Shown here piece after piece: positions 37,512 to 45,689 of a stretch of 64,000 bases of DNA. Under the pieces are notes generated by a model. That model saw nothing but the letters and a program-made list of their open reading frames with translations. It did no database searches and was not told the DNA's origin. The first letter of the stretch is position 1. Each line of letters begins with the position of its first letter. Origin of the DNA: Glycocaulis sp050485565 (GTDB taxonomy: Bacteria; Pseudomonadota; Alphaproteobacteria; Caulobacterales; Maricaulaceae); NCBI RefSeq assembly GCF_050485565.1, contig NZ_JBJHBQ010000001.1, positions 248,001-312,000 of the forward strand, in the 5' to 3' direction. The position numbers and the translations under genes were made by a program.

Positions 37512-38626
37512 CGCGCACCCTCTGGCAATATCTTGCGCACCAGCGCGGCCACATCGCGCAGGGCGGGATGGGCAAGATCACGGTCGAAATGGGCTTTCAC
37601 GCGGGGGATGAGGTCCAGATAGCGCGCCTTGCCGTCGCGCTCGGCGAGACGCACGAAAATGCCCAGGATTTTCGCGTTGCGCTGCGCGCCCAACACCGCA
37701 TAGGCCGCATCGAAGCTCGCGCGGTCATTCAGCTTTGCCGCCTTGAAAAAGCGGTCCTTCAAAGGCTCGGCAAGATCGGGGGAAACATCCCGGCGCGCGT
37801 CTTCGATGAGCGAGACCAGATCATAGGCGGGGTGGGCAAAGAGCGCGTCCTGAAAGTCCAGCAACCCGGTGCGCCCCTCCACCTCACGATCGGGCAGCCA
37901 GAGCAGGTTCTCGGCATGATAATCGCGCAGCGCCAGCCCCGGCGCATGAGCCTCCAGACCGGCAATAGCCGCCTGCCAGACGCCCTCCCATTCGGCGCGC
38001 AAATCGTCCGAAGGCCGGGCCGCGAACCGGGGCAGGTACCAGTCCAGATAGAGGCCCGTCTCGGCAAGCAGCGCCGTCTGGTCATAATCATGCACACGCC
38101 ATGACTGGCCCTGTGCCTCGAAAACGGACGGGAAGCTGGAACGGTAAATCGCCGCCAGCGTGTCCACCGCGCTGGCATAAAGCTTGCCCTCATGCGCACC
38201 GGCCGGGATAGCGCGGGCATAAAGCCCCTCACCCAGATCCTCGATCAGGAGAAGACCGCGCTCCATATCGGAGGCCAGAATGCGCGGCGCGGAAAACCCG
38301 CGCTCGATAAGCGCCTGCGCAATACCGGCAAAGGCCGCGACATTATTGCCCGCCAGCCGGGCGACCGCGTTATAGCCGAGCGCATGGCGCTGTTCCGGGC
38401 TGGCATTGTCGGGAGCCAGAGGCGTTTCGGCAGCAGCGGGCGCATCCATCAATATGGCGCGTTCATTGCCTTTGCTGGCGCGAAAATAGCGCCGCGTAGA
38501 GGCGTCGCCCGGAAAGGCCGTGACAGCCGCATCGCCCCAGCCTGCCTTGTCCAGAAATGCGGCGCGCTCGGCGGCGCGCAAATCGTCAGATACTGATCCG
38601 GCCAAGGCGCTCCCCCCAGCTGCCAT
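37508..38626 (-). CDS. amgK: Anomeric MurNAc/GlcNAc kinase (AmgK-like)
   Basis: Aminoglycoside-phosphotransferase-fold kinase, about 372 residues. The catalytic loop is ALRDYHAENLLWL (Asp and Asn) and the metal-binding GLLDFQDALFAHPAYDLVSL follows. The N-terminal part has GDASTRRYFR in place of the typical glycine loop. Paired with murU it fits the peptidoglycan recycling shunt. The start is uncertain: ATG 38626 overlaps tsaE by 41 bases, while a TTG at 38605 has GGGGGGAG just upstream and overlaps by 20. An ATG at 38677 would add a low-complexity extension. Confidence 0.88.
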   Translation of the reverse strand: MAAGGSALAGSVSDDLRAAERAAFLDKAGWGDAAVTAFPGDASTRRYFRASKGNERAILMDAPAAAETPLAPDNASPEQRHALGYNAVARLAGNNVAAFAGIAQALIERGFSAPRILASDMERGLLLIEDLGEGLYARAIPAGAHEGKLYASAVDTLAAIYRSSFPSVFEAQGQSWRVHDYDQTALLAETGLYLDWYLPRFAARPSDDLRAEWEGVWQAAIAGLEAHAPGLALRDYHAENLLWLPDREVEGRTGLLDFQDALFAHPAYDLVSLIEDARRDVSPDLAEPLKDRFFKAAKLNDRASFDAAYAVLGAQRNAKILGIFVRLAERDGKARYLDLIPRVKAHFDRDLAHPALRDVAALVRKILPEGAR

Positions 38627-39059
38627 GCGCGGCGAGGCGCGCGATCCGCCTGTGCTCTTGCCCGTCAACGCCGTCAAAATCCAGTGTGATCTCCAGCCGG
38701 TTATCGCTCAAAGCATCATCCAGCCGGTCCGGCCATTCGATGATGAGGACGCCGGTTTGCACCGCATCTTCCAGCCCTAGCTCGATCAGCTCTGACGGGT
38801 CCTCCACGCGGTAGAGGTCGGCATGGAGCACATCAAACCCGGCGCGCGACACATAAGCCTGCACCAGCGTATAGGTGGGGCTTGGCACCTCCTCCACGCC
38901 AGCAACTTCGCCGACAAAGGCCCGCGCCAGCGTGGTCTTGCCCGCGCCCAGAGCGCCGGTTAGCAGGATGACATCGCCGGGCACGGCCAGCCGGGCCAGC
39001 GACGCGCCAAGGCGCTGCGTCGCCTCGATACTGTCCAGGTGAATCGCAATCTCGCTCAT
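38586..39059 (-). CDS. tsaE: tRNA t6A biosynthesis ATPase TsaE
   Basis: Small P-loop ATPase of 157 residues that drives the TsaBDE complex in universal tRNA t6A37 modification. Walker A is LTGALGAGKTTLARAF, followed by the family motif EVPSPTYTLVQAY and the DLYRVEDPSEL segment. The start MSEIAIHLDS is preferred to an upstream MRALLRA extension. It is the first gene of the six-gene minus-strand cluster and is divergent from the ferredoxin reductase gene. Confidence 0.95.
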   Translation of the reverse strand: MSEIAIHLDSIEATQRLGASLARLAVPGDVILLTGALGAGKTTLARAFVGEVAGVEEVPSPTYTLVQAYVSRAGFDVLHADLYRVEDPSELIELGLEDAVQTGVLIIEWPDRLDDALSDNRLEITLDFDGVDGQEHRRIARLAAHGSWGERLGRISI

Positions 39060-39165
39060 GGCGCGCAGTAAGGCGCGCATTCACGCCCGCCACAAGAGCC
39101 GTCAGGCCAGCATAGGCAGCCCCTTCCCCTTGCAGGCCCGCCGCAAACCGGCCAAGAAAGCAGGC

Positions 39166-40392
39166 ATGAGCACAAACGCTGGAACGGTGATCATCGGAGC
39201 GGGTCAGGCGGGCCTGTCCTGCGCGGCGGAACTACGCCGGCGCAAGTATGACGGCCCGGTGACCCTGATCGGGGCAGAGCCGCACCTGCCCTATCAGCGC
39301 CCGCCCCTGTCCAAGGGCTATCTGTCGGGCGAGATGCCGGTGGAGCGCCTGTGGCTGAAACCTGAAGCCTTCTATCCGGCGTCGGACATTACCTGCCTGA
39401 CAAATGCCAGTGTCACCGCGATTGACCGGGATGCGCGCGAAGCCGTGCTGGCCGATGGCCAGCGCATCGGCTTTGAGCATTGCGTCATCGCCACGGGCGG
39501 CGAGGCGCGCATTCCGCCGATTCCGGGCGCGAACCTGCCCGGCGTGCAATTGCTGCGCAATCTGGGTGAGGCCGACCATCTGTCCGCCGCGCTGAATGAC
39601 GCCAAATCGCTGGCCGTGATCGGGGCGGGCTATATCGGGCTGGAAGTGGCGGCATCGGCGCGTAAGCGCGGCCTGAAGGTGACGGTGCTGGAAGCGGCTG
39701 AGCGGCCCATGGCGCGCACGGCCAGCCCCATTCTGGGCGGCTGGTTTGGCGCCATCCATCGCGGCTATGGCGTTGATCTGCGCGTCAGCACGCCGGTCGC
39801 CTCCATCCTTGAAAAGAATGGGCGGGCTGGCGGCGTCGTGCTTGGCGATGGCGAGGAAGTTGCCGCTGACAGCGTGTTGCTGGCCGCTGGCCTGGCGCTC
39901 AATACGGGGCTGGCCGAGGCGGCGGGGCTGGACTGCGAGGACGGCATTCTGGTCGATACCGCCTGCCGGACGAGTGACCGGTTCATCTATGCCTGCGGTG
40001 ATGTGGCCCGCTTCCATTCAGCCCTTTATGGCCGCTCGATCCGGCTGGAATCGGTGCAAAATGCCATTGAACAGGGCAAGGCCGTGGCCGCCGCCATTAC
40101 AGGCGAGGATGTACGCTATGACCCTGTGCCGTGGTTCTGGTCAGATCAGTACGAGCTGAAACTGCAGATCGCGGGCCTGATCGACGGTGGGGATTCCATC
40201 GTGCGGCGCGGCGATCCGGAAATGGGCAATTTTGCCGTCTTCCACCTGAAAGAGGGCCGCATCATTGCGTGCGAGGCCATCAATTCAGCGCCCGAATACA
40301 TGGCGGCGCAAAAGCTGATCCGCAGCGGCAAGCCGGTCGATGCCGACGCCTTGCGCAATCTAGATGTGGCGATGCGCGACCTTCTCGCCTAG
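39166..40392 (+). CDS. NAD(P)H-dependent ferredoxin reductase (rhodocoxin reductase type)
   Basis: FAD-dependent reductase of 408 residues. The FAD motif GAGQAGLSCAAELRRRK starts at residue 10, PYQRPPLSKGYLSG is the class signature, the NAD(P)-binding motif is GAGYIGLEVAASARKRG, and FIYACGDVARF ends the FAD site. This class passes electrons to [2Fe-2S] ferredoxins for P450s or ring hydroxylases. The ferredoxin gene follows after 42 bases, so the two probably form an electron-transfer operon; no oxygenase is visible nearby. The start is ATG 39166 with a weak AAGAAAG site. Confidence 0.92.
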   Translation: MSTNAGTVIIGAGQAGLSCAAELRRRKYDGPVTLIGAEPHLPYQRPPLSKGYLSGEMPVERLWLKPEAFYPASDITCLTNASVTAIDRDAREAVLADGQRIGFEHCVIATGGEARIPPIPGANLPGVQLLRNLGEADHLSAALNDAKSLAVIGAGYIGLEVAASARKRGLKVTVLEAAERPMARTASPILGGWFGAIHRGYGVDLRVSTPVASILEKNGRAGGVVLGDGEEVAADSVLLAAGLALNTGLAEAAGLDCEDGILVDTACRTSDRFIYACGDVARFHSALYGRSIRLESVQNAIEQGKAVAAAITGEDVRYDPVPWFWSDQYELKLQIAGLIDGGDSIVRRGDPEMGNFAVFHLKEGRIIACEAINSAPEYMAAQKLIRSGKPVDADALRNLDVAMRDLLA

Positions 40393-40434
40393 ATAACGCT
40401 GCAGACACGCAATCGAACACTTCCAGGACATGAC

Positions 40435-40755
40435 ATGACGAAAATCACCTTCATCGAGCATGACGGCACCGAGCACACTGTCGAGGCCGTCAACGGGCTG
40501 ACCGTGATGGAGACTGCCATCCGCAACATGGTGCCCGGCATCGATGCCGATTGCGGCGGGGCGTGCGCGTGCGCGACCTGCCATGTCTATGTTGATACGG
40601 CCTGGGAAGATAAAACCGGCGAGCGCTCCTCCATGGAGCAGTCCATGCTGGATTTCGCCTCCGACGTGGAAGCGACCTCGCGCCTCTCCTGCCAGATCAA
40701 GGTCAGCGACGAGCTGGACGGCCTTGTCGTGCGCCTGCCCGAACAGCAGGGTTAG
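40435..40755 (+). CDS. [2Fe-2S] ferredoxin, adrenodoxin type
   Basis: A 106-residue ferredoxin. Cluster ligands show the vertebrate/ISC spacing: DCGGACACATCHVYVD gives three Cys, and LSCQI the fourth. The acidic helix GERSSMEQSMLDFASDVE is the usual partner-binding surface. It is paired with the reductase gene just upstream. It could support a P450 or iron-sulfur assembly. Its stop is followed after 2 bases by repeat copy B. Confidence 0.95.
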   Translation: MTKITFIEHDGTEHTVEAVNGLTVMETAIRNMVPGIDADCGGACACATCHVYVDTAWEDKTGERSSMEQSMLDFASDVEATSRLSCQIKVSDELDGLVVRLPEQQG

Positions 40756-40757
40756 CT

Positions 40758-40860
40758 CCCTCGTGCTTCGAGACGGCCCTTCAGGCCTCCTCAGCATGAG
40801 GGAGTTTGGCGGCCCTCATCCTGAGGGCGAGCGTTAGCGAGCGTCTCGAAGGACGAGGGC
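40758..40860. repeat. Nested palindromic repeat, copy B (inverted)
   Basis: Reads CCCTCGTGCTTCGAGAC, CCTCAGCATGAGGG, spacer, CCCTCATCCTGAGGG, CGTCTCGAAGGACGAGGG on the + strand, the reverse complement order of copies A and C. It begins 2 bases after the ferredoxin stop and ends 16 bases before the convergent SDR stop. It probably also acts as the terminator for both genes, since no other is visible. Confidence 0.85.
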
Positions 40861-40876
40861 CCGGGCAGTGCTTCCT

Positions 40877-41659
40877 CTAGACCCGCTCCACCTCGCGCCG
40901 GACAATGGCCTGCACCAGCCCTGCCGGGGCGAGCTTGGTGAGTATGTAGACCGCGCGCATTTTCACGCCGGACACCACAAAGCGCTTGCGTCCGTCCAGC
41001 CCGCGCATCACGTCGCGCGCCACCTCATCGGCTGTGGTGGAGGTGAAGCTGTCAAAGGTGCGAAGCCCCTCCATGCCGGCCGCGCCCTTGAAGGGTGTGT
41101 CCTTTACCGCTGCCGGGCAGACCGTCATTACCCGGACATTGGACCCGGCCTCTGTCAGCTCACGGTCCAGCGCCAGCGAGTAATGGCGCACAAACGCCTT
41201 GGTCGCCGCATAAACCGCCATGAAGGGCACGGGCTGGAAAGCCGAGTTGGAGGCGATATTGGCGATGGTCCCGCCCTTCTTCTCCATCAGAGGAATGAAG
41301 GCGCGTGTCATGGCGTGCAAGGCAGAGATGTTGAGCGCAATCATCGCCTGTTCGCGCGCCGGGTCGAGCTGCGCCGATGCGCCGAAAAAGCCGATCCCGG
41401 CATTATTGACCAGAATGTCCGGCGCGGCCGTCTTCTTCACCCATCGGGTGATCCGGCCAATGGCATCGGCTTCGGTCAGGTCCACGCACAGCGCATCAAT
41501 GTCCGTATCCGGATAATCGGCTTTTAGCGCGTCCTGCGCGGCGCTGATCTCGGCCGGATCGAGGCTGATCCACGATACTTTCCAGCCTCGTGCGAGCGCG
41601 CGCCTCGTCAGCGCCAACCCGATCCCGCTGGACCCGCCGGTAATCAGGATGCGTGTCAT
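40877..41659 (-). CDS. SDR family oxidoreductase
   Basis: Short-chain dehydrogenase of 260 residues with TGGSSGIG at residues 7-14, NNAGIG, Ser in NIASNSAFQ and the catalytic YAATK. The C-terminal region (VVSGVKMRAVYILTKLAPAGLVQAIV) is hydrophobic and basic, as in membrane-associated SDRs of the DltE/ketoacyl-reductase-like group. The ATG overlaps the stop of the upstream SMP-30-like gene by 4 bases, so the two are co-translated. Substrate unknown. Confidence 0.88.
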   Translation of the reverse strand: MTRILITGGSSGIGLALTRRALARGWKVSWISLDPAEISAAQDALKADYPDTDIDALCVDLTEADAIGRITRWVKKTAAPDILVNNAGIGFFGASAQLDPAREQAMIALNISALHAMTRAFIPLMEKKGGTIANIASNSAFQPVPFMAVYAATKAFVRHYSLALDRELTEAGSNVRVMTVCPAAVKDTPFKGAAGMEGLRTFDSFTSTTADEVARDVMRGLDGRKRFVVSGVKMRAVYILTKLAPAGLVQAIVRREVERV

Positions 41660-42738
41660 TCAGCTGATGTCTCATCCAGACGCGGCGGCACAGGGAAGGC
41701 GTCAACCGTGGGCCGGTCGAGGCCGCCCGTCCATATCTGCCCCTGCCAGGGCACCACGGTGGTCGCGCCCAGCTCACCCTCACGCGTCGGCCCGTAGAGC
41801 ACGCGCACCGGCTCACCGAGGCGATTGACGGCCAGCCCCATGACCGGGCGAGCGGGCAGTTCCGGCTCGCCAAACACGTCGGCAAAGCGGCGCATGAGAC
41901 GCTTGAGCAGGGGGCGCGGATGGAAGAACTCCATCAGCTCGCTGCGCCGGGAGGGCATGGCGATCCAGAGCAGCTGCTCCTCCTCATCCCAGTGAATATT
42001 GTCCGGATAGCCCGGCAGGCCATCGATCAGGATGCGCAGATTTCCGGTAACAGGATCAAGCACATGCACCTGGGCGGCCCAGGTTTCATTGATGAACACA
42101 TCGCCTGATTGCGGGTCGTGCGCCACGCCATTGGCAAAGGCGAGATCATCGGCGAGCACGCGGCGCGTGCCATCGGGCGTGTAGGCTAGGATGCGCGCGG
42201 TACGCTCGCCCTCCCAGAAGCTCTCCATGTATTCGCCATAGCCGTAGCGGCCAGACGCGTCTGTGAGGATGATGGTGCCATCTTCGAGAATGGTCAGATC
42301 GTCGGTGAAGACGAGCGCGGGAAACTCACCGGGTTCATCGATAACCGTCCACCCATCCTCATCAAGGCGGATAAGGCCGGCCAGCGCATCGGCCACGTGC
42401 AAAACCCCGTCAGGCGAAAAGGCAAGGCCCAGCGGACGCCCGCCCGTATGGGCAACCTCCTCCCAGCCGCCTTCAGGCGCGCGTGCCATGATGCGGCCAT
42501 CGGCAAGCCCGGTATAGAGCCGCCCGTCCGGACCCGGCTCAAGATCTTCTGCCCCGTACAGGCCCTCCTCGGTCAGGACAGGCTCGACAGGGTTGGCAAA
42601 CAGGGCCTCCAGCTCAGGGTCTGGCGGCACAGGGTTGAAATAGCGCGCATCAAGCGAGCCCGGCCCGAACAGAAGCAATATGGCAAGCCCGAACAGGCCG
42701 AACAGAACCGCCACCAGCCGGATAATCCACGCCATCAT
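41656..42738 (-). CDS. SMP-30/strictosidine synthase-like beta-propeller protein
   Basis: A 360-residue protein with an N-terminal signal anchor (IIRLVAVLFGLFGLAILLLF) and a six-bladed propeller. Blades include GAEDLEPGPDGRLYTGLADG, PLGLAFSPDGVLHVADA, FANGVAHDPQSGDVFINETW and YPDNIHWDEEEQLLWIAMPS. Conserved Glu/Asn/Asp positions match the SMP-30/strictosidine synthase family (hydrolase or lactonase; metal dependent). It is probably periplasmic and is translationally coupled to an SDR gene, which suggests a shared small-molecule pathway. The reaction is unknown. Confidence 0.82.
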   Translation of the reverse strand: MMAWIIRLVAVLFGLFGLAILLLFGPGSLDARYFNPVPPDPELEALFANPVEPVLTEEGLYGAEDLEPGPDGRLYTGLADGRIMARAPEGGWEEVAHTGGRPLGLAFSPDGVLHVADALAGLIRLDEDGWTVIDEPGEFPALVFTDDLTILEDGTIILTDASGRYGYGEYMESFWEGERTARILAYTPDGTRRVLADDLAFANGVAHDPQSGDVFINETWAAQVHVLDPVTGNLRILIDGLPGYPDNIHWDEEEQLLWIAMPSRRSELMEFFHPRPLLKRLMRRFADVFGEPELPARPVMGLAVNRLGEPVRVLYGPTREGELGATTVVPWQGQIWTGGLDRPTVDAFPVPPRLDETSAE

Positions 42739-42821
42739 CGCCCCCTTAAGCGCCCAAACTTATCCCGTCAGCTTCCCTTGAAGGCCCAAGCTTGGCAAGG
42801 GCTGAGCCATGCCGGTCCGCC

Positions 42822-44027
42822 TCAGGTCACCGCATTGCGCTTGCCAAAACGCGGCTCGGAAAAGCGCCCAGACTGGACGATCTCCACCATGATCTGCCCG
42901 GCGCGGAAGACCTGCGCATGGGTAAGGTAGAGCGGCGCGAAGCCGAAGCGCATCACGTCCGGTTCACGGAAATCCCCGATCACGCCTTCAGCGATCATCG
43001 CCTGCACAATCGCATAGCCATCTTCATGGACCAGGCTGACATGTCCTGCCCGCTGCGCCGATGGCGGCGAGATCGTTTCCAGCCCCAGCGGCGCGATGGC
43101 AGCCAGGAAGGTGTCGCCCAGCGCGCGGGCCTTGGCCTCCACCTTAGCCATGTCCAGGCCCTCAAAGGCGCTCAGCGCCCCGTGGAGCGCGCTCATGGAG
43201 AGGATGGCGGGTGTGCCGGCACCGAAGCGGGAAACGCCTGCGGCAGGCTTGTAGCCATCCTTGAACGCGAACGGTGTGGCATGACCCATCCAGCCCGATA
43301 GCGGCTGGGCGAAGCTCTCCACCACATCGCGGTGGCAGTAGACGAAGGCGGGCGCGCCAGGGCCTCCGTTCAGATACTTATAGCCGCAACCCGCCGCGTA
43401 TTTCGCGCCGTCGCGTTCGAGCTGCAGATCCACAAGCCCCGCCGCGTGCGACAGGTCCCAGATGATCGTCTTGCCGAACCGGGCAGCGGCGCGCTCCTCC
43501 GCCGCGATATCCACCTTGGCGGCCGTCTTGTAGTGCACAGCGCTCCTGACCAGCACATCCACGCCATCGGGCAGGCCAGCAACGCCCGCGCCCGGCTCGA
43601 TGAGGGTGAAAGGCGTGCCGGAGAGGCGCGACAGCCCCTCCATGACATAACCATCGGTCGGGAAATCGCCTGTCTCCACCGCCACGCCGCGCCCGCCGCC
43701 CATAACGAGACCGGCGGCCAGCTTGAAGAGATTGACCGAGACGGAATCGCCCGCGATCACGCTTGTCTCGTCAACGCCGATCAGGCGGGCAATGCGCGCA
43801 CCGGTGCGCAAGGGCAGGCCCATCCAGTCAGCGCTGTTCCACGAGGCGATGAGATCATGGCCCCACTCCATCTGCGCCGCTTTTGCGAGCGCATCGAGCG
43901 CCGGGCGCGGGGGCGGACCCAGCGAATTGCCATCGAGATAGATCACGCCCTGCGGCAGATCGAACAGGTTTGCCGTATCGGCAAACGGATCATCGCGGTC
44001 CAGCGCGCGCGCATCATCAAATTGCAT
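42822..44027 (-). CDS. kynU: Kynureninase
   Basis: PLP hydrolase of 401 residues that cleaves kynurenine to anthranilate and alanine in tryptophan degradation. The opening YLDGNSLGPPP is the family signature. PLP contacts include ETGDFPTDGYV and WDLSHAAGLVDL; the Schiff-base Lys is in GCGYKYLNGGPG. The ATG overlaps the kynB stop by one base (TGATG). No tryptophan dioxygenase is in this window. The end is followed by 83 bases without a visible terminator. Confidence 0.96.
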   Translation of the reverse strand: MQFDDARALDRDDPFADTANLFDLPQGVIYLDGNSLGPPPRPALDALAKAAQMEWGHDLIASWNSADWMGLPLRTGARIARLIGVDETSVIAGDSVSVNLFKLAAGLVMGGGRGVAVETGDFPTDGYVMEGLSRLSGTPFTLIEPGAGVAGLPDGVDVLVRSAVHYKTAAKVDIAAEERAAARFGKTIIWDLSHAAGLVDLQLERDGAKYAAGCGYKYLNGGPGAPAFVYCHRDVVESFAQPLSGWMGHATPFAFKDGYKPAAGVSRFGAGTPAILSMSALHGALSAFEGLDMAKVEAKARALGDTFLAAIAPLGLETISPPSAQRAGHVSLVHEDGYAIVQAMIAEGVIGDFREPDVMRFGFAPLYLTHAQVFRAGQIMVEIVQSGRFSEPRFGKRNAVT

Positions 44028-44671
44028 CAGCTCAATTCCCTCAAAGCCGCGCGCACCGGCGCAGCATCCAGCCCGGCAAGCTTTAGCGGCAGGGCTATCA
44101 GCTCGTAAGGGCCTTCGGCCACATCATCCAGCACCAACCCCTCAAGAATGCGCATATCGTGCGCAGCCACGCGCTTGTGGGCATCCATGGTCTTGGAGGT
44201 TTCAGGGTCCACCGAGGGCGTATCAATGCCGATCAGACGCACGCCGCGCGCATGGAGAAGATCGATGGCTTCTGGTGCCATGGCCGTGAAATCACTGTCC
44301 CACGCATCTTGAGCCGCCACGTGGCAGGTGCGGATCAGCACGCGCGCAGGCACATCATCACCGCAGACCGCCTCCAGCCGTGCGGCCAGTGCCTCTGCGC
44401 TCACTCGCTCACCCGCATCAAGGCAATGGATCACCACGCAAGGCCCGATGAACACATCAAGTGCCATCGCGGCGGCGTCCTGGCCCTTCGCATCATAATG
44501 CAGCGGGGCGTCCGCATGCGCGCCGGTATGAGTGGAGATGGTCAGCTTCGAAACGTTGACCGGCGAGCCGTTACCCATGTCCCAGGTACGCTGGAACTGA
44601 ACCGGCGTATCACCCGGCCAGACCGGCAGGCCGGGGTGGATGACAGGAGAGATGTCGATGATGCGGGTCAT
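44027..44671 (-). CDS. kynB: Kynurenine formamidase
   Basis: Cyclase-family metal hydrolase of 214 residues converting N-formylkynurenine to kynurenine. The metal site motif STHTGAHADAPLHY (HTGxHxDxPxH) is intact, and the catalytic region VRLIGIDTPSVDP is present. It is directly upstream of kynU with a one-base overlap, which supports the specific KynB assignment over other cyclase-family enzymes. A large palindromic element lies just upstream. Confidence 0.95.
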   Translation of the reverse strand: MTRIIDISPVIHPGLPVWPGDTPVQFQRTWDMGNGSPVNVSKLTISTHTGAHADAPLHYDAKGQDAAAMALDVFIGPCVVIHCLDAGERVSAEALAARLEAVCGDDVPARVLIRTCHVAAQDAWDSDFTAMAPEAIDLLHARGVRLIGIDTPSVDPETSKTMDAHKRVAAHDMRILEGLVLDDVAEGPYELIALPLKLAGLDAAPVRAALRELS

Positions 44672-44700
44672 GGTCTCACGCGCCCTGCGGTTCCGTGTTT

Positions 44701-44810
44701 CCTCCCCCGTTTACGGGGGAGGTGTCAGCGAAGCTGACGGAGGGGGGAAACTATTTGAACTATCCCCCCCCCTCGGCCCTTCGGGCCACTCCCCCCGTAA
44801 ACGGGGGAGA
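44701..44810. repeat. Large imperfect palindrome with CCCCCGTTTACGGGGG hairpins
   Basis: Two mirrored hairpins: CCCCCGTTTACGGGGG at the left (44704-44719) and CCCCCCGTAAACGGGGG at the right, with inner AGCGAAGCT and GGCCCTTCGGGCC stems and a C/G-homopolymer stretch. The halves are reverse complements of each other overall. It lies between kynB and an SDR gene. It looks like a dispersed palindromic repeat; only one copy is in this window. Confidence 0.7.
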
Positions 44811-44823
44811 AACTGTCAGCAGC

Positions 44824-45603
44824 CTATAGCGGCCCCCGGCCCATGATGCCGCCATCGATGATGAGGCACTGGCCGGTCATATAGCTGGAGGCATCGCTGG
44901 CGAGGAAGTGGATGGCCGAGGCCATGTCTTCAGGCTGGCCGATACGCTGGAGCGAGAAATTGCGCTTCATCATGTCATCAAGGCCGGGATTGGAGGTAAG
45001 GGCGCTGGCCAGCTTGGTCTCGGTGAGGCCCGGGCAGAGCGCGTTGACGCGGATATTGTGGCCGCCCGCCTCCTGCGCCAGCACCTGCGTCATCGAAATC
45101 ACGGACGCCTTGGTGATGGAATACACGCCCTGGAAAAAGCCGGGGCGCAAACCATTGACCGAAGCGACATTGACGATAGAGCCGCCGCCTGTCTCCTTCA
45201 TCATGTGGATCGCGCCGGTGGAGAGGAAGAACGGCCCCTTCACATTGACCTCGAACGTCTTGTCGAACGCGTCTTCAGGCGTGTCTTCCACGGGGCCGAA
45301 ATACGGGCTGGTCGCGCCGTTATTGACCAGAATGTCCAGCCGGCCTTCTTCCTTGCGGATCGCTTCCAGCGCCGCATCACGGTCCTGCGCGCTGCCCAGA
45401 TGCAGGGTCATGGCGCGGGCCTTGCCGCCGGCTTCACGGATTTCAGAGGCGACGCGCTCGCAGTCTTCAATCTTGCGGCTGGCCGCGATCACGATGGCGC
45501 CATTGCGGGCCAGACGCTTGGCCGCTGCCTCACCAATCCCGCGGCTGGCCCCGGCAATCAGCGCCACCTTGCCGTCCACGCGCAAATCCGTCTCGGTCAT
45601 CAT
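44824..45603 (-). CDS. SDR family oxidoreductase (FabG-like)
   Basis: Classical SDR of 259 residues. It has AGASRGIG (TGxxxGxG-type, with Ala first), NNGAT (an NNAG variant), catalytic Ser in NVASVNGLRP, YSITK (YxxxK), and the C-terminal MTGQCLIIDGG typical of FabG-like enzymes. ASRK after the second strand suggests NADP. It resembles oxidoreductases annotated as glucose/ribitol or 3-oxoacyl reductases. It is monocistronic by appearance; a hairpin separates it from the peptidase gene upstream on the same strand. Confidence 0.88.
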   Translation of the reverse strand: MMTETDLRVDGKVALIAGASRGIGEAAAKRLARNGAIVIAASRKIEDCERVASEIREAGGKARAMTLHLGSAQDRDAALEAIRKEEGRLDILVNNGATSPYFGPVEDTPEDAFDKTFEVNVKGPFFLSTGAIHMMKETGGGSIVNVASVNGLRPGFFQGVYSITKASVISMTQVLAQEAGGHNIRVNALCPGLTETKLASALTSNPGLDDMMKRNFSLQRIGQPEDMASAIHFLASDASSYMTGQCLIIDGGIMGRGPL

Positions 45604-45635
45604 CCGGTCCCCTTGTTGATTGTCTGAAAAATGCC

Positions 45636-45667
45636 CGCCACCGCCCGTCCATGGACGAGCGGTGGCG
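45636..45667 (-). terminator. Intrinsic terminator after the S9 peptidase
   Basis: Stem CCGCCACCGCCCGTCC against GGACGAGCGGTGGCGG with one mismatch; on the minus strand it is followed by GGCATTTTT. It lies 23 bases beyond the peptidase stop and directly before the SDR gene. Confidence 0.75.
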
Positions 45668-45689
45668 GTATATGGGCCGCCTCTCTTGC

